NCBI GenBank assembly: GCA_017643395.1
Contig: JAEPNP010000003.1
Location: forward strand, 124,001-188,000
DNA: 64,000 bases
Reading direction: 5' to 3'
Origin: Rhodothermales bacterium
GTDB lineage: Bacteria; Bacteroidota; Rhodothermia; Rhodothermales; UBA10348
Within the stretch, counting starts at the first letter, position 1. The number at the start of each line of letters is the position of its first letter. Positions 35,347 through 44,777 of the stretch are shown one piece after another. The translations under genes were made by a program, and so were the position numbers. The notes beneath the pieces were generated by a model. That model was given only the letters and a program-made list of their open reading frames with translations, was not told the DNA's origin and made no database searches.

Positions 35347-38046
35347 CTAAAACCGCGCCTTCACCCCCAGCACAACCGTGCGACCAGGCAAATACCTCGG
35401 ATCCTGGCGCAGTTCGCTCCCGTCGTGCAGCAGCCGCCAGTCGAGCTCGTTGCGCCGGTCCAGCAGATTCTCCACCTCGGCGTAGGCCTCGAGGCTCGCA
35501 CGCGGTCGCCAGCTCAACGAGACGTCGAGGGACACTCGATCGGGCAAACTGTGGGCGTCGGGATCGCTCAGGTTCCACCTCCCAGCGGTCGCGAGTCTGC
35601 GATAGTAGTCGTAGTAGGCCTGCCTGAGACCCCATCGCATGCCGGACTCCCAGGTAAGCCGTGCGCCGGCGCCGACACGATTCCAGGAGGCGTTGTGCGC
35701 AAGCGCAAGCGTTCGCGGCACGGACCACGGCGCGCTCGTTGTGCGGCCGCCGAACAGCGCCGCCGAGGTCACGCGATCCCGGGAGAGGCGCAACGTCGCC
35801 CGCGTCAGGCCAAGCGGGTTCTCCAGCTCGTTGTCCACCACGATTCCGATGTGTCGCGCGTCCTGTCCGGCGAGGAAACGATGGCCGTCCGGGCGATTGT
35901 CCAGCGTGGGAGACCACAGATAGTTGGGCGTGCGCCCGCCGTCGACCCGTTTGGCATATGCCTCCACGCGCGTGCGCAATGCGCCGCGCTGCCATTGGGC
36001 AGCCGCCGCGACGTGCACGGCCCGCGGGGGACTGAGCACGCCAGGCACCGGGAGCCAGATGCGTGTGGACGGCACCACCTCGCCCGCATTGACCGTGCTG
36101 TAGTCAAACTGCAGCACAAACTGCCGATACAGGCCCGCCGACACTCCCGCGGTCAGGTCGGGAGAAAAACGCCAGCCCAGCCGCATGCGCGGCTCGGCGT
36201 ACACAGTGGTCCGAGTGGAGTGCCAGGTAAACCGGGCGCCGCCTTCGACTACCAGGCGCTCGCCCTCGAATCGGTCGCTGAGCCAGAAGGTCAACCGTCC
36301 CATCTGCTCCCGGGCCGCCTCATTGCGGTACCCCACCACAAAGGCGTAGAGCGTGTCGATCCCGCCACCGCGATCTATCAGAAACCCGCGCGTGGCTCCG
36401 GCCGACATATCCGCCGCTCCCAGCGCATAGGCACTGGTGGTGCCGATGGCCTCAAGTCCCATCGACACGAAATGCCGGCCCCTGGCCGCGTCCAGCCGCG
36501 CGTCCACCTGCCACTCATCCAGTCGGTTTGAGTTGCTCAGGTCGATGGGCAGGTCGCCCTCCGCCAGGTTTCCCGAGTCCACCTCGGCCGCAAACTGGTC
36601 CGCCCGGGGGTTGGCCAGACGGTACCCATGCTGGTACCGGTACCTGCTGAAGCGCATCGAGCCGCTGGCAAACGCCTGTGTGCCCAGCAACGCGCGCACG
36701 CCCACCGCACCGGTCGACGTTCGCCACTGATGACGCGCGACGGCGCTGAGGAATGGCTGGGCATCGGCAACGGCTCGTTCGACGCCGTCTGCGCGGCGAT
36801 CCCCGGACAGGCCCCGACGACCGTGATACGCGGTGCCATGCACGCGCAGCCCGGGTCGGGTCTCGACGCTCCACGCCGCGTTCAGGTCGGAAAACGATGC
36901 GGTAGGTGCCAGGTCTGAGAACGAGTACAGCTCGTTGACTCTCGACTCGTTCGCGTTGGCCAGTTCACCGGTAGGGGCAAACAGCAGGAACGGGTCCGTC
37001 GTGGACCAGTCTTCCAGCGTGCCAAGCACCGAGGAGGGCCGCGTGCGACTCAGATGGGACGTTCTCCCGGACGCACGAACACGACTGCGCCCCTCCGATA
37101 CGACCAGCGAACCTTCGGTGGCGTGGGAGTTGGCCTCCGCCACGAACCCAGGCACGCCGCCGAGGGTCTGCCCGAAGTCGACCACGCCGCCCAGCAGGCT
37201 GCCGGTCTCCGCTCCGAAGCCGGACTGATACACCCGGATCCGATCCACGGCCTGCGAAGAGAACGGTCCGAAGAGACCCACCAACTGCCGTGGGAAATAC
37301 ACAGGGTGGCCGTCCAGTCGCAGCTGGAGATCACCCGCAGCACTGCCGTGGATCTGCAGGCCACCGGTGAGGTCACTGACGGCCCCAGGCATGCGCACGC
37401 GGACCTCGCCGACCTGTCGGCGGGCATCGCGAGCAGTCGGGGGCGATGCGGATTGCTCGATGACAATCGGCGCCGCTTCAATGGGCGCGGTGCGCAGGGG
37501 AGCCACGATGCGTGTCGCCGAGCCGGAGACCACATCGACCGAATCCTCCCACGCGCCATAGCCAAGGTGACTGACGGAAATGCGGTAGCGGCCCGGGAGC
37601 AGGTCGGCCAGTACAAAGCGTCCGCCGGCGCCGGTCACGGCCCAGCGCGCCTCCGGGCCGACGCGGATGTGCGCCAGCGCCAGGGGATTGCCCGTATCGG
37701 CGTCCTCCACCTGACCGGTCACGACGCCGTACGCCGCCGGCAGCGCCAGGGAAGGACCGATTACGTAGGTCCCGGAGGCGCGGCGGAAGTATTCGAGACC
37801 CGTGCCGGACAGCAGGCAGGCCAGGTAGACCTCCACATCGCCAGTGGACACGCCGCAGGTCACGCGCACGCCGCGAACCCGATCGGGGTCGTAGGCGACG
37901 GCCGTGCCCGTGCGTTCGGCGAATGTGCGGAGTGCGTGGTCGAGATCAGCGCCTCGCACATCGACACTCCACGATTGGGCCGCGGCCGGCACTGCCATTA
38001 GCAGGCCGGCCGCAAGCAGCAGACTATGTTTCCAGCCCGAGATCAC
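35347..38046 (-). CDS. TonB-dependent receptor with N-terminal STN signalling domain
   Basis: 899 residues from GTG at 38046. This start makes an exact 4-bp GTGA overlap with the preceding gene and a clean signal peptide (SLLLAAGLLMAVPAAAQ); an ATG at 38070 would add eight residues. Order: STN domain (about 28-95, VDVRGADLDHALRTFAERTG), carboxypeptidase-like beta sandwich (about 105-180, VTGQVEDADTGNPLALAHI), plug (about 205-300, YFPRQLVGLFGPFSSQAVDRI) and a 22-strand-type barrel to a C-terminal LGVKARF. The STN domain is the part that talks to FecR anti-sigma factors, which fits the fecR-like gene five places upstream. Substrate unknown. Confidence 0.92.
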   Translation of the reverse strand: MISGWKHSLLLAAGLLMAVPAAAQSWSVDVRGADLDHALRTFAERTGTAVAYDPDRVRGVRVTCGVSTGDVEVYLACLLSGTGLEYFRRASGTYVIGPSLALPAAYGVVTGQVEDADTGNPLALAHIRVGPEARWAVTGAGGRFVLADLLPGRYRISVSHLGYGAWEDSVDVVSGSATRIVAPLRTAPIEAAPIVIEQSASPPTARDARRQVGEVRVRMPGAVSDLTGGLQIHGSAAGDLQLRLDGHPVYFPRQLVGLFGPFSSQAVDRIRVYQSGFGAETGSLLGGVVDFGQTLGGVPGFVAEANSHATEGSLVVSEGRSRVRASGRTSHLSRTRPSSVLGTLEDWSTTDPFLLFAPTGELANANESRVNELYSFSDLAPTASFSDLNAAWSVETRPGLRVHGTAYHGRRGLSGDRRADGVERAVADAQPFLSAVARHQWRTSTGAVGVRALLGTQAFASGSMRFSRYRYQHGYRLANPRADQFAAEVDSGNLAEGDLPIDLSNSNRLDEWQVDARLDAARGRHFVSMGLEAIGTTSAYALGAADMSAGATRGFLIDRGGGIDTLYAFVVGYRNEAAREQMGRLTFWLSDRFEGERLVVEGGARFTWHSTRTTVYAEPRMRLGWRFSPDLTAGVSAGLYRQFVLQFDYSTVNAGEVVPSTRIWLPVPGVLSPPRAVHVAAAAQWQRGALRTRVEAYAKRVDGGRTPNYLWSPTLDNRPDGHRFLAGQDARHIGIVVDNELENPLGLTRATLRLSRDRVTSAALFGGRTTSAPWSVPRTLALAHNASWNRVGAGARLTWESGMRWGLRQAYYDYYRRLATAGRWNLSDPDAHSLPDRVSLDVSLSWRPRASLEAYAEVENLLDRRNELDWRLLHDGSELRQDPRYLPGRTVVLGVKARF

Positions 38047-39851
38047 GGACGGAGCTGAATCCCGAGCCACCAGTCCGTTCGGCGGGTGTCGTACTGGTCG
38101 GACCAGCGCGGCGAGATCAGAAGGCGCACATCCACCTGGCTCGAGGGCCGGGCCGTGATGCCCAGGATGGCACCGGTTTCGATGACTGTCCGGAAGCTCG
38201 ACGGTTCTCGGAAGCTCTCGCCGAACCGGGAGGTCACGCGGGTGACTCCGTTTTCGGTGACCTCCCTGCGATGAATCATGGCGATGGTCTCATCGTCAAT
38301 CTCGACGTCCTGATGGGTGCGCGTCACGCCGGCCACCAATTGGAAGTGGGAGGACAGATCGTGCCAGAGAAGCACGGGTATCTGCAGGGAGGATCGGCGG
38401 GCCCGGTATTCCCATCGCACTTCCTTGTCCTCGATGAGCTCCTGGTCCATGGCGTTGGACTCCACGTAGTCGCCATCGGTCCAGAAGTTGGACCACGCCA
38501 TGCTCCACCGAGACGTGACGTCTTCCCGGGTATCGAGCGACTCGACGGATCGGGCACCGGCAGCGCCGATCAGCAGGCGGGCCTTGCTCGACACCTGCCA
38601 GTCCAGGCCCACGTGCAGTCGCTGCTCATTCCCATCGCCGGTGCCAGTGCCCAGTCGCTCGTCAAAGTTGCTGGACGCGTACCGGTGGTCGTATCGGTAG
38701 GACGTGTTCGGGCGATTGGAATAGTTCTCCGATTGGGTGGAGTCATCCACCAGCACGCGCCCGGAGAGATCCAGCGATTGCCACCGCCCGGTCCAACTCA
38801 CGGACAGCAGCCGGTTTTCGTCGATTTGCTTGCGCAAGAACAAGTTGCCGCGGGTGGCGCCGCCCTCGCGCTGAATGAGGGACTCATTGAGTGAGCCCGA
38901 GCTGTGCAAGGAAAACTCCTCGGAAGCGGGAAGGCCCCGCAAGTAGTGGAAGCGGGACGCGCCGTCCTGCCACTGCGTGCCCTTGCCCGAGAGATAGCCC
39001 AGCGAACCACCAACCACCACGCGCTCGGAAACCTGCCCGTGCGCGCCGACCGAGAAGTCCAGGTGGTCATACTCCTGATTCCTGGAATCCCACTGGGACG
39101 AGAAGTTGATCTCCTGAACGGTCGCCGGGCCCGGATTGTGGAAGTTGCCCACCTCGCCGTTTCGATCGAAGGAGGCCGACGCTATGCGCGCGCCCACGCG
39201 CCACGTGTCAGACAACTGGAGAGCCGCGAAGGCCGACGGGAAGTGACCGGTGGTGCGCATCTGGTCTGAGCCGCCCGCCACCTGGGTGACGGGATAGCCC
39301 TCGTCTACCGCCGCGTTCGCCATGTCGAGGCCGCGATACAGGTTGTTCGGTACGTCGTAGTACGCCTGCGCATCGGTCGCCAATTGGTAGGTGATGCCCA
39401 CCGTGAGATCGGGCGTGCGATTCGGCGCGGGGTTGGTGATGAACGCCAGGGACATCACTGGTTCAGCCGGCCGATAGGTCTGAATGTGGTAGCGTGGCCA
39501 GTAGCCCACAAAAGACGACAGCGCCGCGTCATAATTGACCCCGTACAGCGGATAGTAGTAGTCATGTCGGGCCGCCTCGCGCGTGCTGCGAAAGTCCACA
39601 TACGCATACGACGATGAATCCTGCTGCGCCAGGGAAGGCGTCAGGTGCAGGTTCAACAGAGGGTCATTGAGCAGGCCAGGCACGCCGGTGCCGAAGCCTT
39701 CCAGGCCGTAAGGGTTGACGAACGCCGGCTTGAAAAAGAAATCGACGTTCTCGAATGCCTTCTGCAGCGCGCGGTTATCCGTGTATTGCGCAGAGGCGGG
39801 CACGGCGGCGGCCAGCACGACCACCGCGAAAAGAGAGCAGACGTGTTTCAT
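38043..39851 (-). CDS. Outer-membrane beta-barrel protein of unknown family
   Basis: 602 residues from ATG at 39851 with a signal peptide (FAVVVLAAAVPASAQ). The mature part alternates polar and aromatic residues typical of barrel strands (DLTVGITYQLATDAQAYY, RVVVGGSLGYLSGKGTQW, WRVGARIASASF) and ends QYDTRRTDWWLGIQLRP with an aromatic-rich last strand. I do not recognise the family. It lies 7 bp after the DUF6174 lipoprotein and overlaps the TonB receptor by 4 bp, so it is probably the receptor's partner at the outer membrane. Confidence 0.72.
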   Translation of the reverse strand: MKHVCSLFAVVVLAAAVPASAQYTDNRALQKAFENVDFFFKPAFVNPYGLEGFGTGVPGLLNDPLLNLHLTPSLAQQDSSSYAYVDFRSTREAARHDYYYPLYGVNYDAALSSFVGYWPRYHIQTYRPAEPVMSLAFITNPAPNRTPDLTVGITYQLATDAQAYYDVPNNLYRGLDMANAAVDEGYPVTQVAGGSDQMRTTGHFPSAFAALQLSDTWRVGARIASASFDRNGEVGNFHNPGPATVQEINFSSQWDSRNQEYDHLDFSVGAHGQVSERVVVGGSLGYLSGKGTQWQDGASRFHYLRGLPASEEFSLHSSGSLNESLIQREGGATRGNLFLRKQIDENRLLSVSWTGRWQSLDLSGRVLVDDSTQSENYSNRPNTSYRYDHRYASSNFDERLGTGTGDGNEQRLHVGLDWQVSSKARLLIGAAGARSVESLDTREDVTSRWSMAWSNFWTDGDYVESNAMDQELIEDKEVRWEYRARRSSLQIPVLLWHDLSSHFQLVAGVTRTHQDVEIDDETIAMIHRREVTENGVTRVTSRFGESFREPSSFRTVIETGAILGITARPSSQVDVRLLISPRWSDQYDTRRTDWWLGIQLRP

Positions 39852-39858
39852 GGCAGAG

Positions 39859-40641
39859 TCAGGAATTGGTCGGTTCGACCACCAGGTAGATCCAGTAGTC
39901 TTCATCCGGAATGGGTGAGGGGACGGAGCCGGGATAGGGACTGGCGGAGATCATGGTGACGGTGACGCCAAATGCGCTGCCAGTGGGCGAGTCACCATCC
40001 AGGTTGCCGCGACGGACTAGTCGCAGTTCATCCACCACGTTGCCACTGATGGCGGACACATTGACCACGATCCGGCCCTCCCAAATACAGTCGGCATTGA
40101 TGGGACACCGGCTGTCCTCCACGATTTCGGAGAACACCAGCCGCACACCCGCTGCGGCCTGCGCCGCTTCACCAAAGTCGAGTCGGAAGACGTCGGTAGC
40201 CGGCGTCAGGTCCACACTCCGGACCTGGTACATGATCTCGTCATCCACCGCATCGGCGAGCCAGTCGATGGAGATCTCGGTCGGATAGCCCAGTTCGGGA
40301 TGGTACGTGACCGTGAGTTCGTCCGCTTCGCGAGTGGCCTCCTCGATGAGGTCAAAGAGCTCATCGACGGTCGGGATGTACTGCCACCAGGTCTCGTCCA
40401 CCACCCAGTAGTCTTCCTGCTGCTTGATGGCGGCCAGTGAATCGTCCCGGACAAAAATGTGCAGTTCACCGGAGCCCGCGCAGAAGCAGCCGCGAAACAG
40501 CTGCATGTCATAGTCGGCGGACGCGGAAGACTGCCAGCGAGCCCGGGCCTGCTGCAGGTCTGTCAGCTCCGTCACGGTGCCCGGACCAGTCAGCGTGCAG
40601 CCCGCAAGCAGCAATGCAGGGAGAAGAAGAAGGTGTTTCAT
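39859..40641 (-). CDS. DUF6174-like lipoprotein
   Basis: 260 residues with a lipoprotein signal (LLLPALLLAGC, Cys 15). The first half matches the DUF6174 pattern: RWQSSASADYDMQLFRGCFC, then a short strand with GELHIFVRDD and a later VDELFDLIEEATREADELTVTYHPELGYPTEISIDW. The second half has DSRCPINADCIWEGRIVVNV, a cysteine motif seen in many Bacteroidota lipoproteins. Four cysteines of the mature protein may form disulfides. It lies 5 bp after the serpin gene and is probably surface- or periplasm-exposed. Function unknown. Confidence 0.75.
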   Translation of the reverse strand: MKHLLLLPALLLAGCTLTGPGTVTELTDLQQARARWQSSASADYDMQLFRGCFCAGSGELHIFVRDDSLAAIKQQEDYWVVDETWWQYIPTVDELFDLIEEATREADELTVTYHPELGYPTEISIDWLADAVDDEIMYQVRSVDLTPATDVFRLDFGEAAQAAAGVRLVFSEIVEDSRCPINADCIWEGRIVVNVSAISGNVVDELRLVRRGNLDGDSPTGSAFGVTVTMISASPYPGSVPSPIPDEDYWIYLVVEPTNS

Positions 40642-40646
40642 GGCGA

Positions 40647-41852
40647 TTACAGCTGGGCGATGCGGCCCATGAACAGCACGGAGCCCGAAATCCGCTCCCG
40701 AATGAAGAGCAGGAAGGGGCGATCCAGCGTGACGCGGAGTGGTCCGCTGCCCGCAGACTCCACAATGATGACGGTGGTGACGGCGGCGGCCTCGGTACCC
40801 TCCTCATTCACGTCGAGCACGGCCTGGTGGATCACGTCGTCAATCCACGGTCCGCCTCCCTCAACGAGCCGCGTGAAGTCGGCCGAACCCGGGGCAAACG
40901 CAGCCTCCATGCCCATGCTTTTCAGCATGGGAACCAGGCTTTCCTTGTACTCCACCTTGAACCGCGGCATCGACAGTATGACGTCGGTGGGGGATAGCTC
41001 GGTGGTCCAGGCTGCCACATCATCCGCCTGCAGTTCCGCAAGCACATCGTCCGTGGTGAACCCGGGCTCGGGCAGCACGACGGTCATCGAATACAGCGAA
41101 TCACCGTATGGCAGATCCACAGCCGTGTAGTTGGCGTGTCGGAAGGCCGGCAGATCGGCCTGTTGGGCCATCATGGGGACCTGAGCGGTGGTGCCGTCCG
41201 CGTTGGCGAAGCTCGCCTCCCGCGTCTCATTGGGGTCGAATTCGTACAGCCACGTGCCCTTGAAATAGATGGCGTTGATCAGGTACATGACCACCGATCC
41301 GTCGATCTGCTCGATGACCTTGTCGATGAGGCCTTCGGTCTTTTCGTCGACCCAGCCGTTGATGCGATCCACCGTAGCAGGATCATTGAAGTCCGCCTCG
41401 GCCACTTCTGCCGCGAAGTATTCCCGGTTGGTATCCAGGAACTCCGAGCGAACGGGATAGCCGTTCCGATACCAGATGGAATTGGCGATGCGCAGGCGCA
41501 CCACCGGATCCAGCGTCTCCAGGAACGAGGCCAGATCGCGGTAGGAACTGTTGACCTCCTCCGGGTTCAGGGAGCCCTTGCGGAGCACCGACACCATCTC
41601 GTCGTAGGTCTGCCCGTTCGCGCCATTGGCCGTCATGCCCAGGGCAAACGACACCGACGTGGGGCTCATGAACACGTTTCCTTCCTCGCCCTGGACGAGC
41701 TCATTGAAGAGCTGCAGCCCGAACGCGTTGTCGGTACGCACCACCTCCTGCACGCGCGCGGGCAATTCGGCCGGCGGATCGACATGCGGTTCGTCCGTAA
41801 AAGAGCAGCCGGCCAACAGAATGACCGTCGCAAGCACAGCGAAAACTCTCAT
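40647..41852 (-). CDS. Serpin-family protease inhibitor, lipoprotein
   Basis: 401 residues. Lipoprotein signal (VLATVILLAGC) and then a full serpin fold: FMSPTSVSFALGMTANGANGQT near 60, LINAIYFKGTWLYEFDPNET near 190, MPRFKVEY near 295. The reactive-centre hinge NEEGTEAAAVTTVIIVESAG has Glu and small residues as in inhibitory serpins, followed by DRPFLLFIRERISGSVLFMGRI. It would trap a serine or cysteine protease by loop insertion. It overlaps the FecR gene by 4 bp, so it is under the same sigma/anti-sigma unit as the TonB receptor. A protein of this type beside a signal-transducing receptor is unusual. Confidence 0.93.
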   Translation of the reverse strand: MRVFAVLATVILLAGCSFTDEPHVDPPAELPARVQEVVRTDNAFGLQLFNELVQGEEGNVFMSPTSVSFALGMTANGANGQTYDEMVSVLRKGSLNPEEVNSSYRDLASFLETLDPVVRLRIANSIWYRNGYPVRSEFLDTNREYFAAEVAEADFNDPATVDRINGWVDEKTEGLIDKVIEQIDGSVVMYLINAIYFKGTWLYEFDPNETREASFANADGTTAQVPMMAQQADLPAFRHANYTAVDLPYGDSLYSMTVVLPEPGFTTDDVLAELQADDVAAWTTELSPTDVILSMPRFKVEYKESLVPMLKSMGMEAAFAPGSADFTRLVEGGGPWIDDVIHQAVLDVNEEGTEAAAVTTVIIVESAGSGPLRVTLDRPFLLFIRERISGSVLFMGRIAQL

Positions 41853-42784
41853 TGTGCGGGTTCTATGGTATATCCGCCCAGCACCGGGCGGTAGGTGAGA
41901 TTGAGTGCGAAGCAGATGGCGTCGAGCACATCCTCGAGTTCACCTGCCGAGGGAGCCACGTAGGTCGTGGGTCGATCCGAAACGGAAGCGGCCGCGCTGA
42001 GCGACACGTCAAATCGCCTCTCCAGAGAGGCCAGCGCGTCCCGCAGGGGGAGATCCACCAGCGCGATGCCGCCGGTGCGCCACCCCGACGCCTGTGCCGG
42101 TGTGAGTCGCTCTTCACGGGCGATGCGGTCCGCGGCGATGCGCACCGTTTCTCCCGGGACCAGCGTTTCCGCAGATCCGGAGGCTTCCACGCGCACGCCG
42201 CCTTCTTCCAGCGAGACCAGCGTTTCCGGCCGCTCGGCTGCGGGCCAGGCGCGCACGTTGAAGCGCGTACCCGTCACCACAACGCGGGCGTTGAAGGTCT
42301 CCACCGCAAAGGTGCGCTCGCCGTGCGCGACGCCGAAGAACGCCTCTCCCTGAAGCTGAACTTGCCGCTCGGAGCGGAGCAAGAACGGCTTCCAGGCGAT
42401 GCGACTTCCGGCGGCCAGTGTGACCCCCGTGCCGTCGGGAAGCGTCACCTGTTCGGTGGCGCCGGCGGCAACCGACACCGTGCGGGTGCGGAACTGGTCA
42501 GCGGTGGTTATGAGCAGTGCGAGCGTGGCAACGGCCAGGGCAGGACGAAGCCACGGGAGGGCAGTGCCGCTGGATGCCGTGCCGCGAGCCGCGGAGGCGC
42601 GCGAGCCGCGGAGGGCCGAGCGCCGGACCGCGCGAGCGCCGGAGCCCACAAGGGCGGAGTCCGCCGCCGTGCCCAGACCGGCCTCGCGCGCCGCACGCAC
42701 GGTGCGTTCCGCGAAGTACGGCCCGAAGCTTTCGGCGCGGTCCTCTCGGGCCGCATCGGCAATCAAACGATCCAGATCAGCCAT
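41849..42784 (-). CDS. FecR-type anti-sigma factor
   Basis: 311 residues. Cytoplasmic sigma-binding N-terminus, a single membrane helix (LRPALAVATLALLITT, about 75-92), then a FecR domain (VTLPDGTGVTLAAGSRIAW, GEAFFGVAHGERTFAVET, GTRFNVRAW) and a C-terminal STN-like/DUF4974 domain (VDLPLRDALASLERRFDVSL). It holds the sigma factor at the membrane until the receptor's STN domain signals. It overlaps sigma by 8 bp and the serpin by 4 bp. Confidence 0.94.
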   Translation of the reverse strand: MADLDRLIADAAREDRAESFGPYFAERTVRAAREAGLGTAADSALVGSGARAVRRSALRGSRASAARGTASSGTALPWLRPALAVATLALLITTADQFRTRTVSVAAGATEQVTLPDGTGVTLAAGSRIAWKPFLLRSERQVQLQGEAFFGVAHGERTFAVETFNARVVVTGTRFNVRAWPAAERPETLVSLEEGGVRVEASGSAETLVPGETVRIAADRIAREERLTPAQASGWRTGGIALVDLPLRDALASLERRFDVSLSAAASVSDRPTTYVAPSAGELEDVLDAICFALNLTYRPVLGGYTIEPAQ

Positions 42785-43397
42785 CGATCACCCCTCCGAG
42801 CATCTCGCGAAGACGCTTCTGGGCGCGGGACAGGCGAGACATGACCGTGCCCTCGGGGATGCCGAGGATGGCTGCCGTCTCGGCGGTAGAGTGCTCCTGC
42901 ACCAGTCGCAGAACCGCAACCGACCGGAAGTCGGCCGGCAGCGCGCGAATGGCGGAAGACACCAGGGTGCCCAACTCGGTGCGTTCCAGCGCCTTGTCCG
43001 CCGGCAGTTCCGGAGCCTCAAACCGATCCTCTGGCGGACCAAAGAACCATCGCCTCATGCGCTGGCGCCGTTTGATGGCGTTCAGCGAGAGGTTGATGGC
43101 TGATCTGGTGAGGTAGGTGGACACGTCGGCGTCGCCGCGGAAGTTGGCTGCGTTTCGGAAGAACCGGATGAAGACCTCCTGGCCGATGTCCTCCGCGTCC
43201 GGACCGCGACCGATCATGCCGATCACGGTGGCAGCGACCACACCTTCGTACTGGTCGACAAACGTCTTCCAGGCGTCGGCATCTCCCTGCCTGACCCGGT
43301 CCAACAGGGCGGCACCATCCGGATTCGCCCCTGAGGAGGCCATGCGAGCTTCTTCAGCCATGTTCGGTGAGTTAGACAACCGATCTTCCGCGCTCAT
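42777..43397 (-). CDS. ECF RNA polymerase sigma factor
   Basis: 206 residues from ATG at 43397 (an internal ATG at residue 12 or 19 is possible). Region 2 (FVDQYEGVVAATVIGM, DAEDIGQEVFIRFFRNA) binds core polymerase and the -10 element. Region 4 (IRALPADFRSVAVLRLVQEHSTAETAAILGIPEGTVMSRLSRAQKRLREML) binds -35. No region 1 or 3, as expected of ECF group IV. It leads the receptor-serpin unit and overlaps the anti-sigma gene by 8 bp. Confidence 0.94.
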   Translation of the reverse strand: MSAEDRLSNSPNMAEEARMASSGANPDGAALLDRVRQGDADAWKTFVDQYEGVVAATVIGMIGRGPDAEDIGQEVFIRFFRNAANFRGDADVSTYLTRSAINLSLNAIKRRQRMRRWFFGPPEDRFEAPELPADKALERTELGTLVSSAIRALPADFRSVAVLRLVQEHSTAETAAILGIPEGTVMSRLSRAQKRLREMLGGVIDG

Positions 43398-43410
43398 TCC
43401 CGCCGACGAC

Positions 43411-43443
43411 GAAAAAATCTGATGCGGGCCCGGAAAGTCCCGC
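43411..43443 (-). terminator. Weak terminator after mtaB
   Basis: On the minus strand GCGGG pairs with CCCGC (10-base loop) and is followed after six bases by six T. It overlaps the mtaB stop and would separate mtaB from the sigma-factor gene 45 bp away. Confidence 0.4.
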
Positions 43444-44747
43444 TAGAGCACCGTGAGGGCCGGAATTCCGGCCTCAACCACCCCGTCTTCAGCCAGACGG
43501 TCCAGGTAGGCCTGCTCAATGGCGCCCTCGGTGCCGGGAATCGAGGCCCGGCGCACCCGGACATAGTTGTCGGTGAAGCCGAGCTGGTGCATCTCGCCCT
43601 CGCGTTCCCACAGGACTGGACGGGAGGTGCCCACAAAACGCGCATTGAACGCCATGCGCTTCCGGGTGGACAGGAGCCGCAGCGTGCGGTTGCGCTGCGA
43701 GCGCACGCCCCGATTCACCACGTCGGTGCCAAAGCGCTCGACCGCCACCGTATCAGGCCGCTCTGAGTACGTGAAGACATGCAGGTAAGAGACGTCCAGG
43801 TCTTCCAGGAAAGCGGCCGTGTTGCGGAAGTGCGCATCGGTCTCGGCCGGAAAGCCTACGATCACGTCCACGCCGATGCAGGCGTGCGGCATGTCCCGCC
43901 GGATGCGGCCCACGCGGTCCGCATAGACCTGTCGCCGATAGCGCCGCCGCATGGCACCCAGAACCTCATCGTCGCCACTTTGCAGGGGAATGTGGAAGTG
44001 GGGCTGGAACGCGCGAGAGCCCGCGACAAACCCGATTATCTCATCCGTCAGCAGGTTCGGTTCGATGGAGGAGATTCGGTACCTGGCGACCCCATCGACT
44101 GTATCCAATGCGCGGAATAGGTCCAGCAGACTCTCGCCGGTATCCTGGCCGAACAGGCCAATGTTCACGCCGCTGAGCACGATCTCCGAGAACCCGTCCC
44201 GGGCAATGGATCGCGCCTGCGCCACGGCACCGGCGATGGTGTGGCTCCGGCTGGGACCGCGCGCCGCGGGGATGGTGCAGAATGAGCAGGAATAGTCACA
44301 GCCGTCCTGCACTTTCAGGAATGCGCGCGAGCGCTCGCCGGCGGCGTGGGAGGGACCGAAGTCGGTCGCCTCGTCGATGCAGGAGACGTGTACCTGCGTC
44401 TTCTCCTGTTTGACAAACGCGTCCGCGTACGCAAAGACCTGGGACTTTTCGGCGGTGCCCAGCACCAGATCCACGCCCTCGATCTCCGCGATTTCCTCAG
44501 GGCGAAGTTGCGCGTAGCACCCGGTGACGATGACGTAGGTGTCGGGATTCAGGCGCAGTGCGCGCCGGATGGCCTGGCGACACTTGCGCTCGGCCTCCTC
44601 GGTCACCGTGCAGGTATTGATCACCGCTACATCCGCTTCGCCGCCCCAGGGCACGGCGTCGAACCCGCGTTCCTCGAACGCCCGACTCATGGAGCCGGTG
44701 TCCGCATAGTTGAGCTTGCAGCCCAGGGTATGGAGGGAAACGCGCAT
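43443..44747 (-). CDS. mtaB: tRNA (N6-threonylcarbamoyladenosine-37-C2)-methylthiotransferase
   Basis: 434 residues from ATG at 44747. A radical-SAM methylthiotransferase with N-terminal UPF0004 cysteines (LGCKLNYADT, NTCTVTEEAERKC, VTGCYAQ), the radical-SAM cluster motif CDYSCSFC and a C-terminal TRAM-like part. The LGCKLNYADT start and CRQAIRR segment fit MtaB rather than MiaB or RimO. It converts t6A37 to ms2t6A37 in ANN-decoding tRNAs. It is divergent from psd. Confidence 0.93.
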   Translation of the reverse strand: MRVSLHTLGCKLNYADTGSMSRAFEERGFDAVPWGGEADVAVINTCTVTEEAERKCRQAIRRALRLNPDTYVIVTGCYAQLRPEEIAEIEGVDLVLGTAEKSQVFAYADAFVKQEKTQVHVSCIDEATDFGPSHAAGERSRAFLKVQDGCDYSCSFCTIPAARGPSRSHTIAGAVAQARSIARDGFSEIVLSGVNIGLFGQDTGESLLDLFRALDTVDGVARYRISSIEPNLLTDEIIGFVAGSRAFQPHFHIPLQSGDDEVLGAMRRRYRRQVYADRVGRIRRDMPHACIGVDVIVGFPAETDAHFRNTAAFLEDLDVSYLHVFTYSERPDTVAVERFGTDVVNRGVRSQRNRTLRLLSTRKRMAFNARFVGTSRPVLWEREGEMHQLGFTDNYVRVRRASIPGTEGAIEQAYLDRLAEDGVVEAGIPALTVL

Positions 44748-44777
44748 AGAGGCAGAATGAAGGCGCGCGTGCAACGA

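Noticed and set aside
42399-43116. Plus-strand frames opposite the sigma and anti-sigma genes
   Set aside because: They are arginine/alanine/serine-rich shadows of two clearly recognised proteins.
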